Shown: positions 27,201-35,894, counted from the first letter of the stretch. The stretch: 64,000 nt of DNA from Bruticola sp004554425 (GCA_958366945.1 CATXCY010000008.1:1-64000); one strand, 5' to 3'. Notes: generated from the letters alone by a model not told the origin. Program-made: numbers and translations.

Positions 27201-27748
27201 GCCGCCAAATTCCTTATTCCATAGGCACCTACCTTGTCGATCCTCGCTTCTTGTCTCAGTGGGCCTTAGTAGTAGAGCAAAGTCCAGTAGTAACTCCCGA
27301 AAAAGCAGACGAAGAGAGCAAGAGCGACTCAGAATTGCCCAAAATAGATCCCAATACTGGGGTTGTGAGTTCTAGCGAAGTAATCTCTCCCAATTCAGCT
27401 TCGAATGCGGACACAAAAATCGATAATTCCGAGTCAAATAGTCAAATAGGAGAAACGGGAGCTGGCACTTTCAGTCAGAATAGCTCTTCCGACAATGAAG
27501 ATGATGAAGCTTACAGTTTCAAAGCTTTCATCCCCGGTTCTCTCAAAGTGCAGGATCTTGCCATTCAAAGAGCCGAAGCCGACGAGACGATCACTATGCC
27601 AGATGGCAGAGAAGTCGAGACGGCCCGTCTAGATACAGAAAAGGGTATGCTTTTCTATATGGACTTAAAAACTGGTAAAGTTCTGAAAATCAGTATTCCC
27701 AGCCAGGATTTGGAAATGTATTTAGAAGATACGCGCTTTGAGCTGTAG
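24299..27748 (+). CDS. Large exported protein with inactive transglutaminase-like domain
   Basis: The 1149-aa protein has a signal peptide (hydrophobic core AAAVSLLCLAPLSAAYS). Residues 40-140 carry three copies of a NPWDKYQAEP-type motif in low-complexity sequence. A beta-rich domain (about 175-470), a transglutaminase-like core (about 520-625: ALLLTALLRAVKIPARVV, VHRWTEAWL, GWVAFDPTTN), a second beta-rich domain similar to the first (YGIYHKGKLIGLESSY), a long Glu/Ala/Lys-rich linker (about 780-975) and a C-terminal domain follow. In the core, His601 and Asp618 are present but the nucleophile Cys position reads Pro567 (GNPEGKA). It is probably a binding or structural envelope protein. No similar gene is nearby. 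Confidence 0.75.
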   Translation: MNRLTFTAAAVSLLCLAPLSAAYSQEPQVHGRLYNTYSQAVAQANPWDKYQAEPAAKAKNTTQSTDTPSSAPTATGSSANPWDKYQAEPSSSKKVSGSSSSPKAMPIPATAEGSPEVEDNLPEVTGNNPWDKYAPAPSPVKAKKKNTAKIKERPAKLELAQPLPEQEIPQGPRVIKNNLAIGTDNYFAIEYAGQLVGYSQYKINRLLTLGGQSTYVMDSASRIKMGVETVQDLKFTANTQIDKKTLAPALFLCIQGEQKSKDALSVNCIYSEDFIAQNNNYMGKEQGYLQKYSANHPPLIVFNNLWGHLDTFPEHYWLMVRAASQGGVLDTYDPILQGIGKTIVYKPIKETWKDRDRVAHTTFVYKITDANSAPLAYVRVYAKNYELAEIREIGSGLVFRRSTPGVVSSVAKSSGQRIKANSEISNIYFQDPDKLTHLEAFVDLRLRGGELAQHQIKNYKQQFYGEVKEGQIKGRAVVSSDLKSETPKAKFPFTETIPDELKKYLQACPGIELEVNSLTTKAKEVTWKSETAFQAAQRLNGYVSNQIAEGVALPSARQTLENQVGNPEGKALLLTALLRAVKIPARVVGGLSYNKGSFTVHRWTEAWLGAEDGWVAFDPTTNESGFINASHITLWESGDLQAMDIYVEKFSPRPPRTTDYFKTALKWPIGEKRTYGIYHKGKLIGLESSYMYDMEVREGGETYDFKSESVILRDEKPLVFESTLSMNQNALPISFQATEDNGVKVHHESFTFKGTNITQALDLKESKSLPRPAKSKALIEREKAEAEKQSEVQAEEAQLEQNPPLPESIQVEQANAVAQPTLNSAQPKTQSQPTATESSAEKANSNQEPSQKQDATSTDVAEADKLDQGIGEAAQGASGDINKEKELPETAISDAEKEAAEAEAKEQAELKARQEAKERLLEIKACYDEAKQQAAEAEKAKQADAKDAEKDSVKADSDNTEKVDDSKGRQIPYSIGTYLVDPRFLSQWALVVEQSPVVTPEKADEESKSDSELPKIDPNTGVVSSSEVISPNSASNADTKIDNSESNSQIGETGAGTFSQNSSSDNEDDEAYSFKAFIPGSLKVQDLAIQRAEADETITMPDGREVETARLDTEKGMLFYMDLKTGKVLKISIPSQDLEMYLEDTRFEL

Positions 27749-27803
27749 CTTTTGTTGAGAGCCACAAGCTAACTCTTAAGAAAAAACAATAAAGGGGGGA
27801 AAC

Positions 27804-27855
27804 AAAGCGGGGCGTGCCGATTCTTCCACAGCGCAAATCGGCCCCCGCCTTTTTC
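27804..27855 (+). terminator. Intrinsic terminator between the exported protein and kinase genes
   Basis: AAAGCGGGG..GCCGATT pairs with AATCGGC..CCCGCCTTT around a ~13-base loop, then TTTTTCTG follows. Confidence 0.75.
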
Positions 27856-27895
27856 TGTTGTCAGCCGAGATAGAACAATCAATCGTGAGTTTAAG

Positions 27896-29659
27896 ATGGA
27901 AATAGACGGCCAAGTTATAGAAAATAGATACATGCTGTTAGAGCGCTTAGGCAGCGGCGGCATGGGTGAAGTCTATCGTGCTTTAGACAGAGTAACCGGA
28001 CAGGATGTGGCTGTCAAATTACTGCTTCCTGCTCTGTGTGAAAGGGAATCGTCCCGCAAGCGTTTTGCCCGCGAAGCTCAAGCAGCCCAGAAGCTCAATC
28101 ATCCCGGCATAGTGAAAGTATATGAATATGGTACTTTTCACGGTCGCCCTTTCATTGTTATGGAGCTGCTGACAGGTAAGTCTTTGCGCTATTATGTGAG
28201 AGCTTACCGCCCTACTCCAGAGAAAATTTTACTTTTGACTGCTGAGCTATGCGACGCTCTTTATCATGCCCATAGCCGCGGCATTATTCATCGTGATTTA
28301 AAACCTGACAATATTTTCGTCAATCATCTCGGCCATATAAAAGTGCTAGATTTCGGCTTGGCAAAAATAAGCTTCGCCGCAGACTTAACAGCTCTAACTA
28401 AGTCAGGCACAGCTCTGGGCACGTGCACCTATATGTCCCCAGAACAAGCCCAAGGCAAAGAAGCCGATTTGCGCTCTGATCTATACGCCGTGGGCGTTAT
28501 TTTGTATGAAATTTTCTGTGGTATAACCCCTTTTTCTGCCGAAGACGCTGCGGCTATTTTGCGTATGCAAGTATATGACAAGGCTCAGCGTCCCACTTCG
28601 GTAGATCCTCATTTGCCTATCGAAATAGAGCAAATAATCATGTGGCTGATGAACAAAAACCCGAAGTATCGTCCCAATTCAGCCCTAGTCTTAAAAGAAA
28701 AGCTAATCCAAGTCGTCAGAATGTTGCGCATAGGCTCAGTCCATTATGTTTCCCCCGAGCAGAACATAGAAATGCCTAAGTCTCTTTCCTATGACACACC
28801 AAAAGAGAGAGTACTGCCTGCTGCAGAGCGTCCTAGCCCACTTAGCGAAGATAAAATTCGGAATTTGCCTCAGGTAAGTGATCCTTTTTCCTCTGCTACC
28901 GGAGACATTTGGGAAGAGGCCCAAAAGTTGGGAGCCGAGCAAGTAGACCGTGAAGATCTGTCTGAGCAATTTATTCACAGCCATCAGGATGACCATATAC
29001 TCGATTCGTATTCCAGAGAAGAAGAATTGCTTAGCGACTTGCAAGATGAAGTTGCGATGCATCATCCAGAAAGGCCAGAGAATCAGGCTCCGGTTCATTC
29101 GTTAAAAAGCATTATCGAGTCGAAAGAGCCTACCGTACCTCCGTTAGTTACGGTATTAACAATGACCGCCTCTTTAAAGAATTTACCCTTACCGACCTTA
29201 TCTCTAACAAAATTGGCCGCCCATATTAGCCAAATTATGCGCGAAGCCGTCGAAATAAACGGTGGCTTTGTCATTCTCAACGAGGGAGCCAACGTAAAAG
29301 CAGCTTTTATAGATGAATATGCTGGCTTGAGAGCCGTTCGCTCCATTATCCGCACTAGAATGAGCCTTCGCCAGCTTGGACAAAATTATAATTTACTAAG
29401 GCTTCCCCCTATCGCTTCCGGTATCTACTCAGGATTGGTAAAGCCAGCCTTAGCTAGAGGTCCATTTACCATCGAGAATATGCGTGACTTACTTTCCGGA
29501 GCCACCAGATTAAGCAACCTTTCTAACAGTAGGCCTAACGAAATTTTTATTTGCGGCGACAGCCTCGACGAGGGCATAAACGCTAAATTTGTGCGCAAAA
29601 TATATGTTCGAAACCGTACTGCTCCAGTAGAAATATATCGCGTAGTAGGCTTAGCTTAA
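27896..29659 (+). CDS. Ser/Thr protein kinase with degenerate cyclase-like C-terminal domain
   Basis: Residues 10-275 form a complete PknB-type kinase: GSGGMGEVYRA (19-29), Lys41 in VAVKLL, HRDLKPDNI (about 132), DFGLAK (about 152) and SPEQAQGKEADLRSDLYAVG. No membrane segment follows. After an acidic linker (about 290-400), residues 415-585 have the outline of a class III nucleotide cyclase: TVLTM, INGGFVILNEGANVKAAF, SGIYSGLV, ATRLSNLSNSRPNEIFI. Both metal-binding Asp are missing (the FADI position reads LTMT and GDAV reads GANV), so it should not cyclise nucleotides and may be a sensor or dimerisation domain. The ATG start has no strong Shine-Dalgarno. Confidence 0.88.
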   Translation: MEIDGQVIENRYMLLERLGSGGMGEVYRALDRVTGQDVAVKLLLPALCERESSRKRFAREAQAAQKLNHPGIVKVYEYGTFHGRPFIVMELLTGKSLRYYVRAYRPTPEKILLLTAELCDALYHAHSRGIIHRDLKPDNIFVNHLGHIKVLDFGLAKISFAADLTALTKSGTALGTCTYMSPEQAQGKEADLRSDLYAVGVILYEIFCGITPFSAEDAAAILRMQVYDKAQRPTSVDPHLPIEIEQIIMWLMNKNPKYRPNSALVLKEKLIQVVRMLRIGSVHYVSPEQNIEMPKSLSYDTPKERVLPAAERPSPLSEDKIRNLPQVSDPFSSATGDIWEEAQKLGAEQVDREDLSEQFIHSHQDDHILDSYSREEELLSDLQDEVAMHHPERPENQAPVHSLKSIIESKEPTVPPLVTVLTMTASLKNLPLPTLSLTKLAAHISQIMREAVEINGGFVILNEGANVKAAFIDEYAGLRAVRSIIRTRMSLRQLGQNYNLLRLPPIASGIYSGLVKPALARGPFTIENMRDLLSGATRLSNLSNSRPNEIFICGDSLDEGINAKFVRKIYVRNRTAPVEIYRVVGLA

Positions 29660-29830
29660 GGTTGTCTTTACTCGCCAGCCAGTTGGACTTTTTGCCCTAA
29701 AGGTTTTTGCCAAACAGAGGAGAAAACGGCCCCTGGGTTGGGCGCTCCTTTTTACAGTCTCTTATCGGCGCAGCATATATTTTCTGCTTTCAGTTGCCCA
29801 TTCCAAATTGTTTTTACGAGCAGGTGAATT

Positions 29831-30253
29831 GTGGCTTATACCTTAGTTTGCGGAGTTGTACCCGTAATATTGCTAGTAATCGCCGTTTGTATGCTAATAA
29901 GCGACTTTTATTTTGTGCGTCGCGAGAAAAAAAACGGCATCAACCACAGTTTCTTATCTGTTTGGTTTATAGCTCGTGCACTCAAGATAGTTACTATCGT
30001 CGCCGTAGCCTATTTAATTCATACGCTAGATCCTCAGTTTTTACAACCGCGTCCAGAGAACGCTCCGCCTGCCGATCAAGGAGCCTTAGACGCCTACAAC
30101 CGGCAATGGAACCAAGCTTTTGCTCTTAGTATTGTTTTCGTCATCGCGTTTGTGACAGATGTTTTAGGACGTCTCAAGCTACTTCAAACCAGTGAGCAAA
30201 AGCGAGCCGAACAGTTTTTTAAGCTTCATACTGATGCCGACAATGATCATTAA
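29831..30253 (+). CDS. Small membrane protein upstream of squalene-hopene cyclase
   Basis: I do not recognise a family. The 140-aa protein has three predicted membrane helices (about 3-25, 43-65 and 94-112), a basic first cytosolic loop (RREKKNG), a Pro-rich loop (FLQPRPENAPPA) and a charged tail. The GTG start at 29831 has CAGG upstream. The stop is 16 bases before the cyclase start, so they are probably cotranscribed. A membrane partner for a membrane-associated cyclase is a reasonable but untested inference. Confidence 0.65.
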   Translation: MAYTLVCGVVPVILLVIAVCMLISDFYFVRREKKNGINHSFLSVWFIARALKIVTIVAVAYLIHTLDPQFLQPRPENAPPADQGALDAYNRQWNQAFALSIVFVIAFVTDVLGRLKLLQTSEQKRAEQFFKLHTDADNDH

Positions 30254-30269
30254 GGAGATATCGCCCAGC

Positions 30270-32405
30270 ATGACCGACAGCAACATATCTACCCCCGCTG
30301 AAAAATTATTCAGCTGCAAATCCGAAAATTTAGGTCAACCGCAGGAAGTCGTCCTGCCTGAGCCTCCCATTTTTGCTACCCAAGGAGCTACCTTTGCCAG
30401 CGAGCAAGAGCGCAATGCTTGGGCGCAATCACTTAATACAACCATCGATTCAGCCGTAAATTGGCTCAAGAAAGAACAAACCGAGCGCGGTTACTGGGCA
30501 GGCTTTTTAAAAACGAACTCAGCGATTGAAGCCGAGTGGATTATTGCCATGTACTTCCTTGGCATTACAGATGATCCTAAGTATGACGATGTAGTGAGCT
30601 CTATTCTCAGTGAGCAGCGTCCAGACGGCTCTTGGAGCGTCTACTATGATTCCAAGCTGGGAGACATTAACGCTACAGTTGAAAGTTATGTAGCTTTAAG
30701 AATAGCTGGCCATTCTCCTGAAGAATCACATATGCGTCAAGCCAGGGAATGGATTTTATCTAAAGGTGGCTTAAAGCATATAAGAGTATTTACTCGTTTC
30801 TGGCTGGCCCTTTTGGGAGAATGGCCCTGGGAGGCTTGCCCCAACTTACCGCCGGAAATTGTCCTCTTACCTAATTGGTTTCCTATCAACTTATACAAAT
30901 TTGCCAGTTGGGGACGAGCCACCATTGTGTCATTATGCCTAATTTCGGCCGATCATCCCGTCAAAAAGCTACCCGCTGAGAAACGCTTGGACGAGCTCTT
31001 CCCTCAGGGACGCGACAAAATGGACTACTCATTGCCCAAAGCAACCACTCCTTGGGGTAAGTTCTTTGCCGCAGCCGACAAACTTTTGGGCCTTTACACT
31101 ACAAAATCACCTATTAAGCCCTTGCGCAAAATGGCTTTAAAGCTCTGCGAACAGTGGATTATCGAGCGTCAAGAAAATGATGGTTGCTGGGCAGGCATTC
31201 AGCCTCCTTGGATCTATGCCTTAGTAGGTTTATACACTCAAGGCTACTCATTAAAACACCCAGTGATGAAAGCCGGTTTACAAGCCTTCAACGAGCCTTG
31301 GGCTTTCAAAACGGAACAAGGCACTTATTTGCAATGCTGCACTTCACCAGTTTGGGATACGGTTTTGAGCTTAGTAGCTTTAAGCGATTGCGGCACCGAC
31401 GGACACCAAGAAATGGTGCAAAAGGCTTTACGCTACACCTTAGATGAGCAAATCTTATCAAGAGGCGATTGGCAAATAAATAGCCCTGGTGTTGAGCCCG
31501 GCGGTTGGGCCTTCGAGTACGAAAACGATTGTTATCCAGACGTTGACGATGCGGCTGTAGCTTTAACCGCTTTAATGCGCTACCGCGACCAAGCTGCCAG
31601 CCCGGTAGAAATAGATGTAGCTTTAAAGCGCGGTTTCCGCTGGCTTAGAGCCTTGCGCTCCAGCAATGGCGCTTGGGGAGCCTTCGACAAAGACAACACT
31701 TGCGATTTAGTTTGTCAAATACCGTTCTGCGATTTTGGTGAAGTGCTCGATCCCCCTTCAGCTGACGTTACTGCCCATGTCATTGAAGCTTACGGTACCG
31801 CCGGGCAAAAGATTCACAATAACATGATGGTTCGCAAAGCCGTAGAATATTTGCGCAACGAGCAAGAAACCGACGGCAGCTGGTTTGGCCGTTGGGGCGT
31901 CAACTATATATACGGTACAGGACTGATTTTGCCGGCCCTCCAAGCCGTCGGCGTCGATATGCAAAGCCCTTGGGTGAAAAAAGCTGCCGATTGGCTCGTG
32001 TCTGTGCAACACGAAGATGGCGGCTGGGGTGAATCTTGCGCCACTTACATGGCTCCCAATCTCAAAGGGCAAGGAAAAACTACTCCCAGTCAGACTGGCT
32101 GGGCTCTCATGGGCTTATTGGCTTTAGGAGATCATAGCTACGACCAAGCGATCTTGCGCGGATTAAATTGGCTTATAACCAACCAGAAAGACGGAACTTG
32201 GGAGCAAAAAGAATATACTGGCACAGGTTTCCCCGGCTACGGTGCTGGTGCTCGCACCGAAATAAAAAGCGGTTCCGTATTAAATCAAGGCCAAGAGCTT
32301 AGCCGCGGCTTTATGCTCAGCTATGCCATGTATCGCCATTACTTCCCCATGATGGCCCTGGGTAGAGCTTTAAAGCACTTTTCTCTCCCCAGCCACCAAC
32401 GCTAA
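30270..32405 (+). CDS. shc: Squalene-hopene cyclase
   Basis: It cyclises squalene to hopene/hopanol, the first hopanoid-specific step, on the inner face of the membrane. From ATG 30270 (GGAGAT 12 bases upstream) it is 711 aa, at the long end of the usual range. The acid motif DVDD is at about 424-427 (CYPDVDDAAVALTAL), where DxDDT is usual, so the residue after it is Ala. QW-type repeats are plentiful (QRPDGSWSVYYDSKLG, NEQETDGSWFGRWGVNY, QHEDGGWGESC, NQKDGTWEQ). IspG, also in the window, belongs to the pathway that would feed squalene synthesis. A longer GTG start at 30192 would overlap the upstream gene. Confidence 0.96.
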   Translation: MTDSNISTPAEKLFSCKSENLGQPQEVVLPEPPIFATQGATFASEQERNAWAQSLNTTIDSAVNWLKKEQTERGYWAGFLKTNSAIEAEWIIAMYFLGITDDPKYDDVVSSILSEQRPDGSWSVYYDSKLGDINATVESYVALRIAGHSPEESHMRQAREWILSKGGLKHIRVFTRFWLALLGEWPWEACPNLPPEIVLLPNWFPINLYKFASWGRATIVSLCLISADHPVKKLPAEKRLDELFPQGRDKMDYSLPKATTPWGKFFAAADKLLGLYTTKSPIKPLRKMALKLCEQWIIERQENDGCWAGIQPPWIYALVGLYTQGYSLKHPVMKAGLQAFNEPWAFKTEQGTYLQCCTSPVWDTVLSLVALSDCGTDGHQEMVQKALRYTLDEQILSRGDWQINSPGVEPGGWAFEYENDCYPDVDDAAVALTALMRYRDQAASPVEIDVALKRGFRWLRALRSSNGAWGAFDKDNTCDLVCQIPFCDFGEVLDPPSADVTAHVIEAYGTAGQKIHNNMMVRKAVEYLRNEQETDGSWFGRWGVNYIYGTGLILPALQAVGVDMQSPWVKKAADWLVSVQHEDGGWGESCATYMAPNLKGQGKTTPSQTGWALMGLLALGDHSYDQAILRGLNWLITNQKDGTWEQKEYTGTGFPGYGAGARTEIKSGSVLNQGQELSRGFMLSYAMYRHYFPMMALGRALKHFSLPSHQR

Positions 32406-32486
32406 AAAAAGTTGGCAGCTTGCTTATAAACCAAACTAACTGAGATGTAAAGCGCCTCTTTTTGCCAAATTTAAGGATGGAAATTT

Positions 32487-33920
32487 GTGAAGTACAAAGA
32501 TAAAATCGAAGGTCTGGAATTGGCCAAGAAGTTAGGCGCTTTTGTGCGCTTGGGCTCAGATTGCGAAGATTTTGCCATCAATTTTAATTTAGGCTGGATC
32601 CTCTACGATTCTATAGGCACCTATGCTTGCCTAAAAGCTTGGCCAGACTTAAATAGTTCACAAATTTCCCGAGCCTGGCTAACTGACGATCTGGACAGAG
32701 CCCAGCCACTGCTAGATGTCTTTGAACTTTCCGAAGAAGGAGCCAAAGAGACTGGCTATCCGGAGCATCGTATTTTGCTCTTTTTCGGCCCTATGTCTCC
32801 CCAAGCTAAGCATGTTCGCCTAGAGATCCAACGTCTCGAACCGGCAGGCCCAGGCTTATCATATTTACACACTATGGTCGATCCTTTTGCTTCTATGGGA
32901 GACCAACAGGCAGTACATGTTATGGCTTGGGAAGAACCGGACGATCCTATGACTCCTATTCCCATAGGCACTATTGCCGGATGTTGGGCTTTCGATGTTG
33001 ATTGCCCCAGACGCAGTCAAACCTGGACTTACGCCAAGCGCTATCATTTGGCCCAAGAAGTCAATATTGGCTCCTCTCATATGTTCTTAGAATACTTAGA
33101 CCGAGGCATTACTGGTTGGCGCCTTTCTAGTCGCTTTTTATCTGATACAAACCGTTTTGCCGATCTAAATCAATTGCACGACTTGCTTTGGGAAGTATCT
33201 TCTCCCGATCAGTTGATTATGAAACTAAGCAACGAAGGTTTGCTAGACAGTTTTTCTCCTCCCGTAGTGCGCATGACTCTCGATCAGGTTGAAGATGGAC
33301 AACAACTAGTTGCCAGCGCCGAAATTGGTGAAGTTTATGGACCTTTAGGCGTATTGAATAATAAATTTTACCATTTTTATCCTCCACAATTTGCAGAGGA
33401 GAGTATTCCCAATCAATTATCTATATATAAAGTGATAGAATTACCTTTGCCAAACCCTTGGCTCTATGACTTTGATCCTAAAAACATATGTTCTTTACCA
33501 ACTAAAGTAGACGAAGAGTTACCTCCTTTCCACTTAAAATTAAAATTAAGTATCGAAGGCCTATATTGGGAAGATAATATGATGCTAATCGCCCCTTTGG
33601 CTATTATGGATCCAGATTCAGATGCTCAAGTTGATTTGGCCGATTGTACCATTCGCAACTTAAAAAATGACGAAGCTTGCTTCTGTCTGGGTCAGAGTTT
33701 AGTAGATTTGCCTCAGCCTAAGGCCAATTTAAAACGCGACCAAGTGTACGGTTGGCAATATCCTCCTGTACATAAGCAAACCCGTAATGCTCGCTTTGAA
33801 GTTTATACTGTAAATATTACTCCCAAGGAAAATATAAACATAGGAATTACTCCTTCTTTAGCTGATCGCCAAACCGATCCAGACAATATGCTCATACAAT
33901 TGGAAGAATTTTCAGAATAG
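32487..33920 (+). CDS. Hypothetical cytosolic protein next to squalene-hopene cyclase
   Basis: I recognise no family. The 477-aa protein has no signal peptide or membrane segment and is acidic with many Trp, Pro and Asp. It looks like a two-domain alpha/beta protein with a break near residue 250. Cys residues are scattered, with no metal motif. GTG 32487 has AAGGATGG about seven bases upstream. It follows the cyclase by 81 bases with no obvious terminator between, so shared transcription is possible. No function can be inferred. Confidence 0.65.
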   Translation: MKYKDKIEGLELAKKLGAFVRLGSDCEDFAINFNLGWILYDSIGTYACLKAWPDLNSSQISRAWLTDDLDRAQPLLDVFELSEEGAKETGYPEHRILLFFGPMSPQAKHVRLEIQRLEPAGPGLSYLHTMVDPFASMGDQQAVHVMAWEEPDDPMTPIPIGTIAGCWAFDVDCPRRSQTWTYAKRYHLAQEVNIGSSHMFLEYLDRGITGWRLSSRFLSDTNRFADLNQLHDLLWEVSSPDQLIMKLSNEGLLDSFSPPVVRMTLDQVEDGQQLVASAEIGEVYGPLGVLNNKFYHFYPPQFAEESIPNQLSIYKVIELPLPNPWLYDFDPKNICSLPTKVDEELPPFHLKLKLSIEGLYWEDNMMLIAPLAIMDPDSDAQVDLADCTIRNLKNDEACFCLGQSLVDLPQPKANLKRDQVYGWQYPPVHKQTRNARFEVYTVNITPKENINIGITPSLADRQTDPDNMLIQLEEFSE

Positions 33921-34001
33921 AAGTTTATCAAGCTGTTTGCGTCCAATTGGCTTTGAACTCAAGTAAGCTTAAAAAAATAAAGGAGAATAGATAATTCAAT
34001 A

Positions 34002-35237
34002 ATGGCTATAATCGAGCGTTTTTGCCGCTATGCATCTATTGACACCCACTCTGATGAAGACAGCATAAGCAGTCCTTCTACAGAAGTACAAATTGAGTTT
34101 AACAAGCTCCTCAAAGAAGAGCTTATGGCCATGGGTTGCCAAGACGTTGTCTTGGATGAGTACGGTATCCTTACGGCTACCATTCCCGCCAACCGTCCCA
34201 ACATTCCAGTTATGGCTTGGCTGGCTCATGTCGACACTTCTCCAGAGGTCAGCAGTAAAAATATCAAACCTCAAGTTGTGCCCAACTACCAAGGCCAAGT
34301 TTTAGTTTTGCCAGGCGATCCTACACAGAAGCTCGATCCTAAAGAGTTCCCCGAACTGAATACGGTTATCGGACATACCCTTATTACTACCGACGGAACC
34401 ACTCTTTTAGGAAGTGATTGCAAGTCTGGTTTAACCGCTATCGTAGAAGCTGCCGAATACTTAATTAAGAATCCGCAAGTGCCTCACGGTGAAATTCGCT
34501 TGGTGTTCTCTGTCGATGAAGAGATCGGCAAAGGTACCTTGCATATGAATCCTGAGCGCATTAAAGCCGATGTAGCTTATACCTTAGATGGTGGCGCCAC
34601 CTCTATGATCGATTGCGAAACTTTCTCAGCCGATTTAGCTACTGTAATTATTGAAGGTATCAACACTCACCCAGCCCACGGCAAAGGCCATATGGTAAAT
34701 GCTTTGACTATTGGAGCTGATTTTGTCGCTAGAATGCCCAAGCTGACACTCACTCCCGAAACTTCTGACGGACGTCAAGGCTTTTTGCATCCTTACTCTT
34801 TCGAAGGCTCCGTGGGCTATACCGAAATTAAGATCATTTTGCGTGATTTTGAGACTGAAGCTTTAGGCAAATATGCCAAGTTACTCAATAATATTGCCGA
34901 AAATTTGGCAGCAGAAAATCCTCGCGCTTCCATTAAAGTGAAAGTAACCAAACAGTATCGCAATATGCGCGAAGGCTTAGTAAAAGAGCCCAGAGCTTTA
35001 GATTACGCCGAAGAAGCTATGCGCAAATTGGGTATTACTCCTGAGCGCACTATTATTAGAGGTGGTACTGATGGATCTGGTTTGACTGAAATGGGCTTAC
35101 CTACTCCGAATTTATCCAGCGGCCAACACAATATTCATTCCAGACTGGAATGGACTAGTGTTGAAGAGATCGAGCAAACTAAAGAAGTATTGCTCTCTCT
35201 GGCCAACGTCTGGTATGAGCATAGCTTAGCCAACTAA
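34002..35237 (+). CDS. pepT: Peptidase T (tripeptidase, M20B)
   Basis: The 411-aa enzyme removes the N-terminal residue from tripeptides in the cytosol, using two zinc ions. Metal motifs are all present: WLAHVDTSPE (His and Asp), GSDCKSGLTAI (bridging Asp; the usual second Asp of DDKAG is Cys), FSVDEEIGKGT (catalytic and ligand Glu), and the later IRGGTDGSGL and LSSGQHNIHSRLEW (ligand His). The ATG has AAGGAGAATAG upstream. The length is that of E. coli PepT (about 408). It appears monocistronic. Confidence 0.96.
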   Translation: MAIIERFCRYASIDTHSDEDSISSPSTEVQIEFNKLLKEELMAMGCQDVVLDEYGILTATIPANRPNIPVMAWLAHVDTSPEVSSKNIKPQVVPNYQGQVLVLPGDPTQKLDPKEFPELNTVIGHTLITTDGTTLLGSDCKSGLTAIVEAAEYLIKNPQVPHGEIRLVFSVDEEIGKGTLHMNPERIKADVAYTLDGGATSMIDCETFSADLATVIIEGINTHPAHGKGHMVNALTIGADFVARMPKLTLTPETSDGRQGFLHPYSFEGSVGYTEIKIILRDFETEALGKYAKLLNNIAENLAAENPRASIKVKVTKQYRNMREGLVKEPRALDYAEEAMRKLGITPERTIIRGGTDGSGLTEMGLPTPNLSSGQHNIHSRLEWTSVEEIEQTKEVLLSLANVWYEHSLAN

Positions 35238-35307
35238 TTTGTGCATAGCTATTAGTTTTTTTCCTTATTTTTGCCTATAAAATAGGGAAAAATGCCGTCA
35301 GTGGTGA

Positions 35308-35370
35308 TATAATTAAGTTAAGTATAAAGGGGCTGTCGTTTGTTACCAACAAACGGCAGACACTTTTTTA
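35308..35370 (+). promoter_or_regulatory. Promoter-like TATAAT followed by a terminator-like hairpin in a leader
   Basis: TATAAT is at 35308-35313; I see no good -35 box. The hairpin CTGTCGTTTGTT/AACAAACGGCAG (35333-35359, one wobble pair) is followed by ACACTTTTTT. It lies between pepT and the small gene at 35422. It can be read as the pepT terminator or as an attenuator in the leader of the small gene. Confidence 0.45.
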
Positions 35371-35421
35371 GCTTCAGCGCTTTTGAGCGCACTATTATCG
35401 TGAACCGAAAGGAATACTATT

Positions 35422-35835
35422 ATGGACGCTATCGGCGGAATCAGACCTACTTCTATCAATCTCAGCGGCAAAGTATCAGCCGGAGAAGTTATGAGAGAAG
35501 CCAACCAAGCTATTAGTAAGTGGGATCTTCAGCACTTAGGCTGGCGTGGTTTTCAACAACTCGACTGGGTAGAAGACATTACCAATAAGTATCCTGAAGC
35601 TGTCAACATCGCTCACACTTGCTCTTCTCACACCCCCGGCTATTTGGATCAAGTAAACGATCTCTTCGAGGGTATGCCTAAAGCCGATCAGAAAGAAGTA
35701 CACAAATACTTCATTGGTAAGCTCGGCTTAGAAGAACTTTCCTGCCGCAATAGCGGAGCAGCCGGCGGTTTGTGCGACAAGAAAGGTGCTTACCTTCAGA
35801 TTTGCCAGCTTACTAAAGAGTTAAGCAACAACTAA
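35422..35835 (+). CDS. Small protein of unknown function with four Cys
   Basis: I recognise no family. The 137-aa protein is soluble and mostly helical. Cys residues occur in HTCSSH, LSCRNS, GLCDKK and LQICQL and could form a metal site or disulfides. The ATG has AAAGGAAT about six bases upstream. The gene is flanked by a terminator-like hairpin on each side, so it is a single-gene unit with its own control. Codon use is clean and it ends with a strong terminator, which argues for a real, possibly abundant, product. Confidence 0.7.
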   Translation: MDAIGGIRPTSINLSGKVSAGEVMREANQAISKWDLQHLGWRGFQQLDWVEDITNKYPEAVNIAHTCSSHTPGYLDQVNDLFEGMPKADQKEVHKYFIGKLGLEELSCRNSGAAGGLCDKKGAYLQICQLTKELSNN

Positions 35836-35850
35836 GGTATCTATATAGCT

Positions 35851-35894
35851 TACAAAAAAGAGTTCCTTTTTAAGAAAAGGAACTCTTTTTTGTA
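35851..35894 (+). terminator. Strong intrinsic terminator
   Basis: Perfect arms TACAAAAAAGAGTTCCTTTT and its complement enclose a four-base loop, ending in TTTTTTG. It follows the 137-aa gene by 15 bases. Confidence 0.88.

Noticed and set aside
26621..27208. Minus-strand ORF of 195 codons in the pseudo-transglutaminase linker
   Set aside because: It is Phe/Leu/Ser-rich antisense of Glu/Lys/Ala-rich coding sequence.
29707..30129. 140-codon ORF overlapping the small membrane protein
   Set aside because: It is in another frame, rich in Ser/Arg/Cys and without coding signs; the 29831 frame has clear helices.
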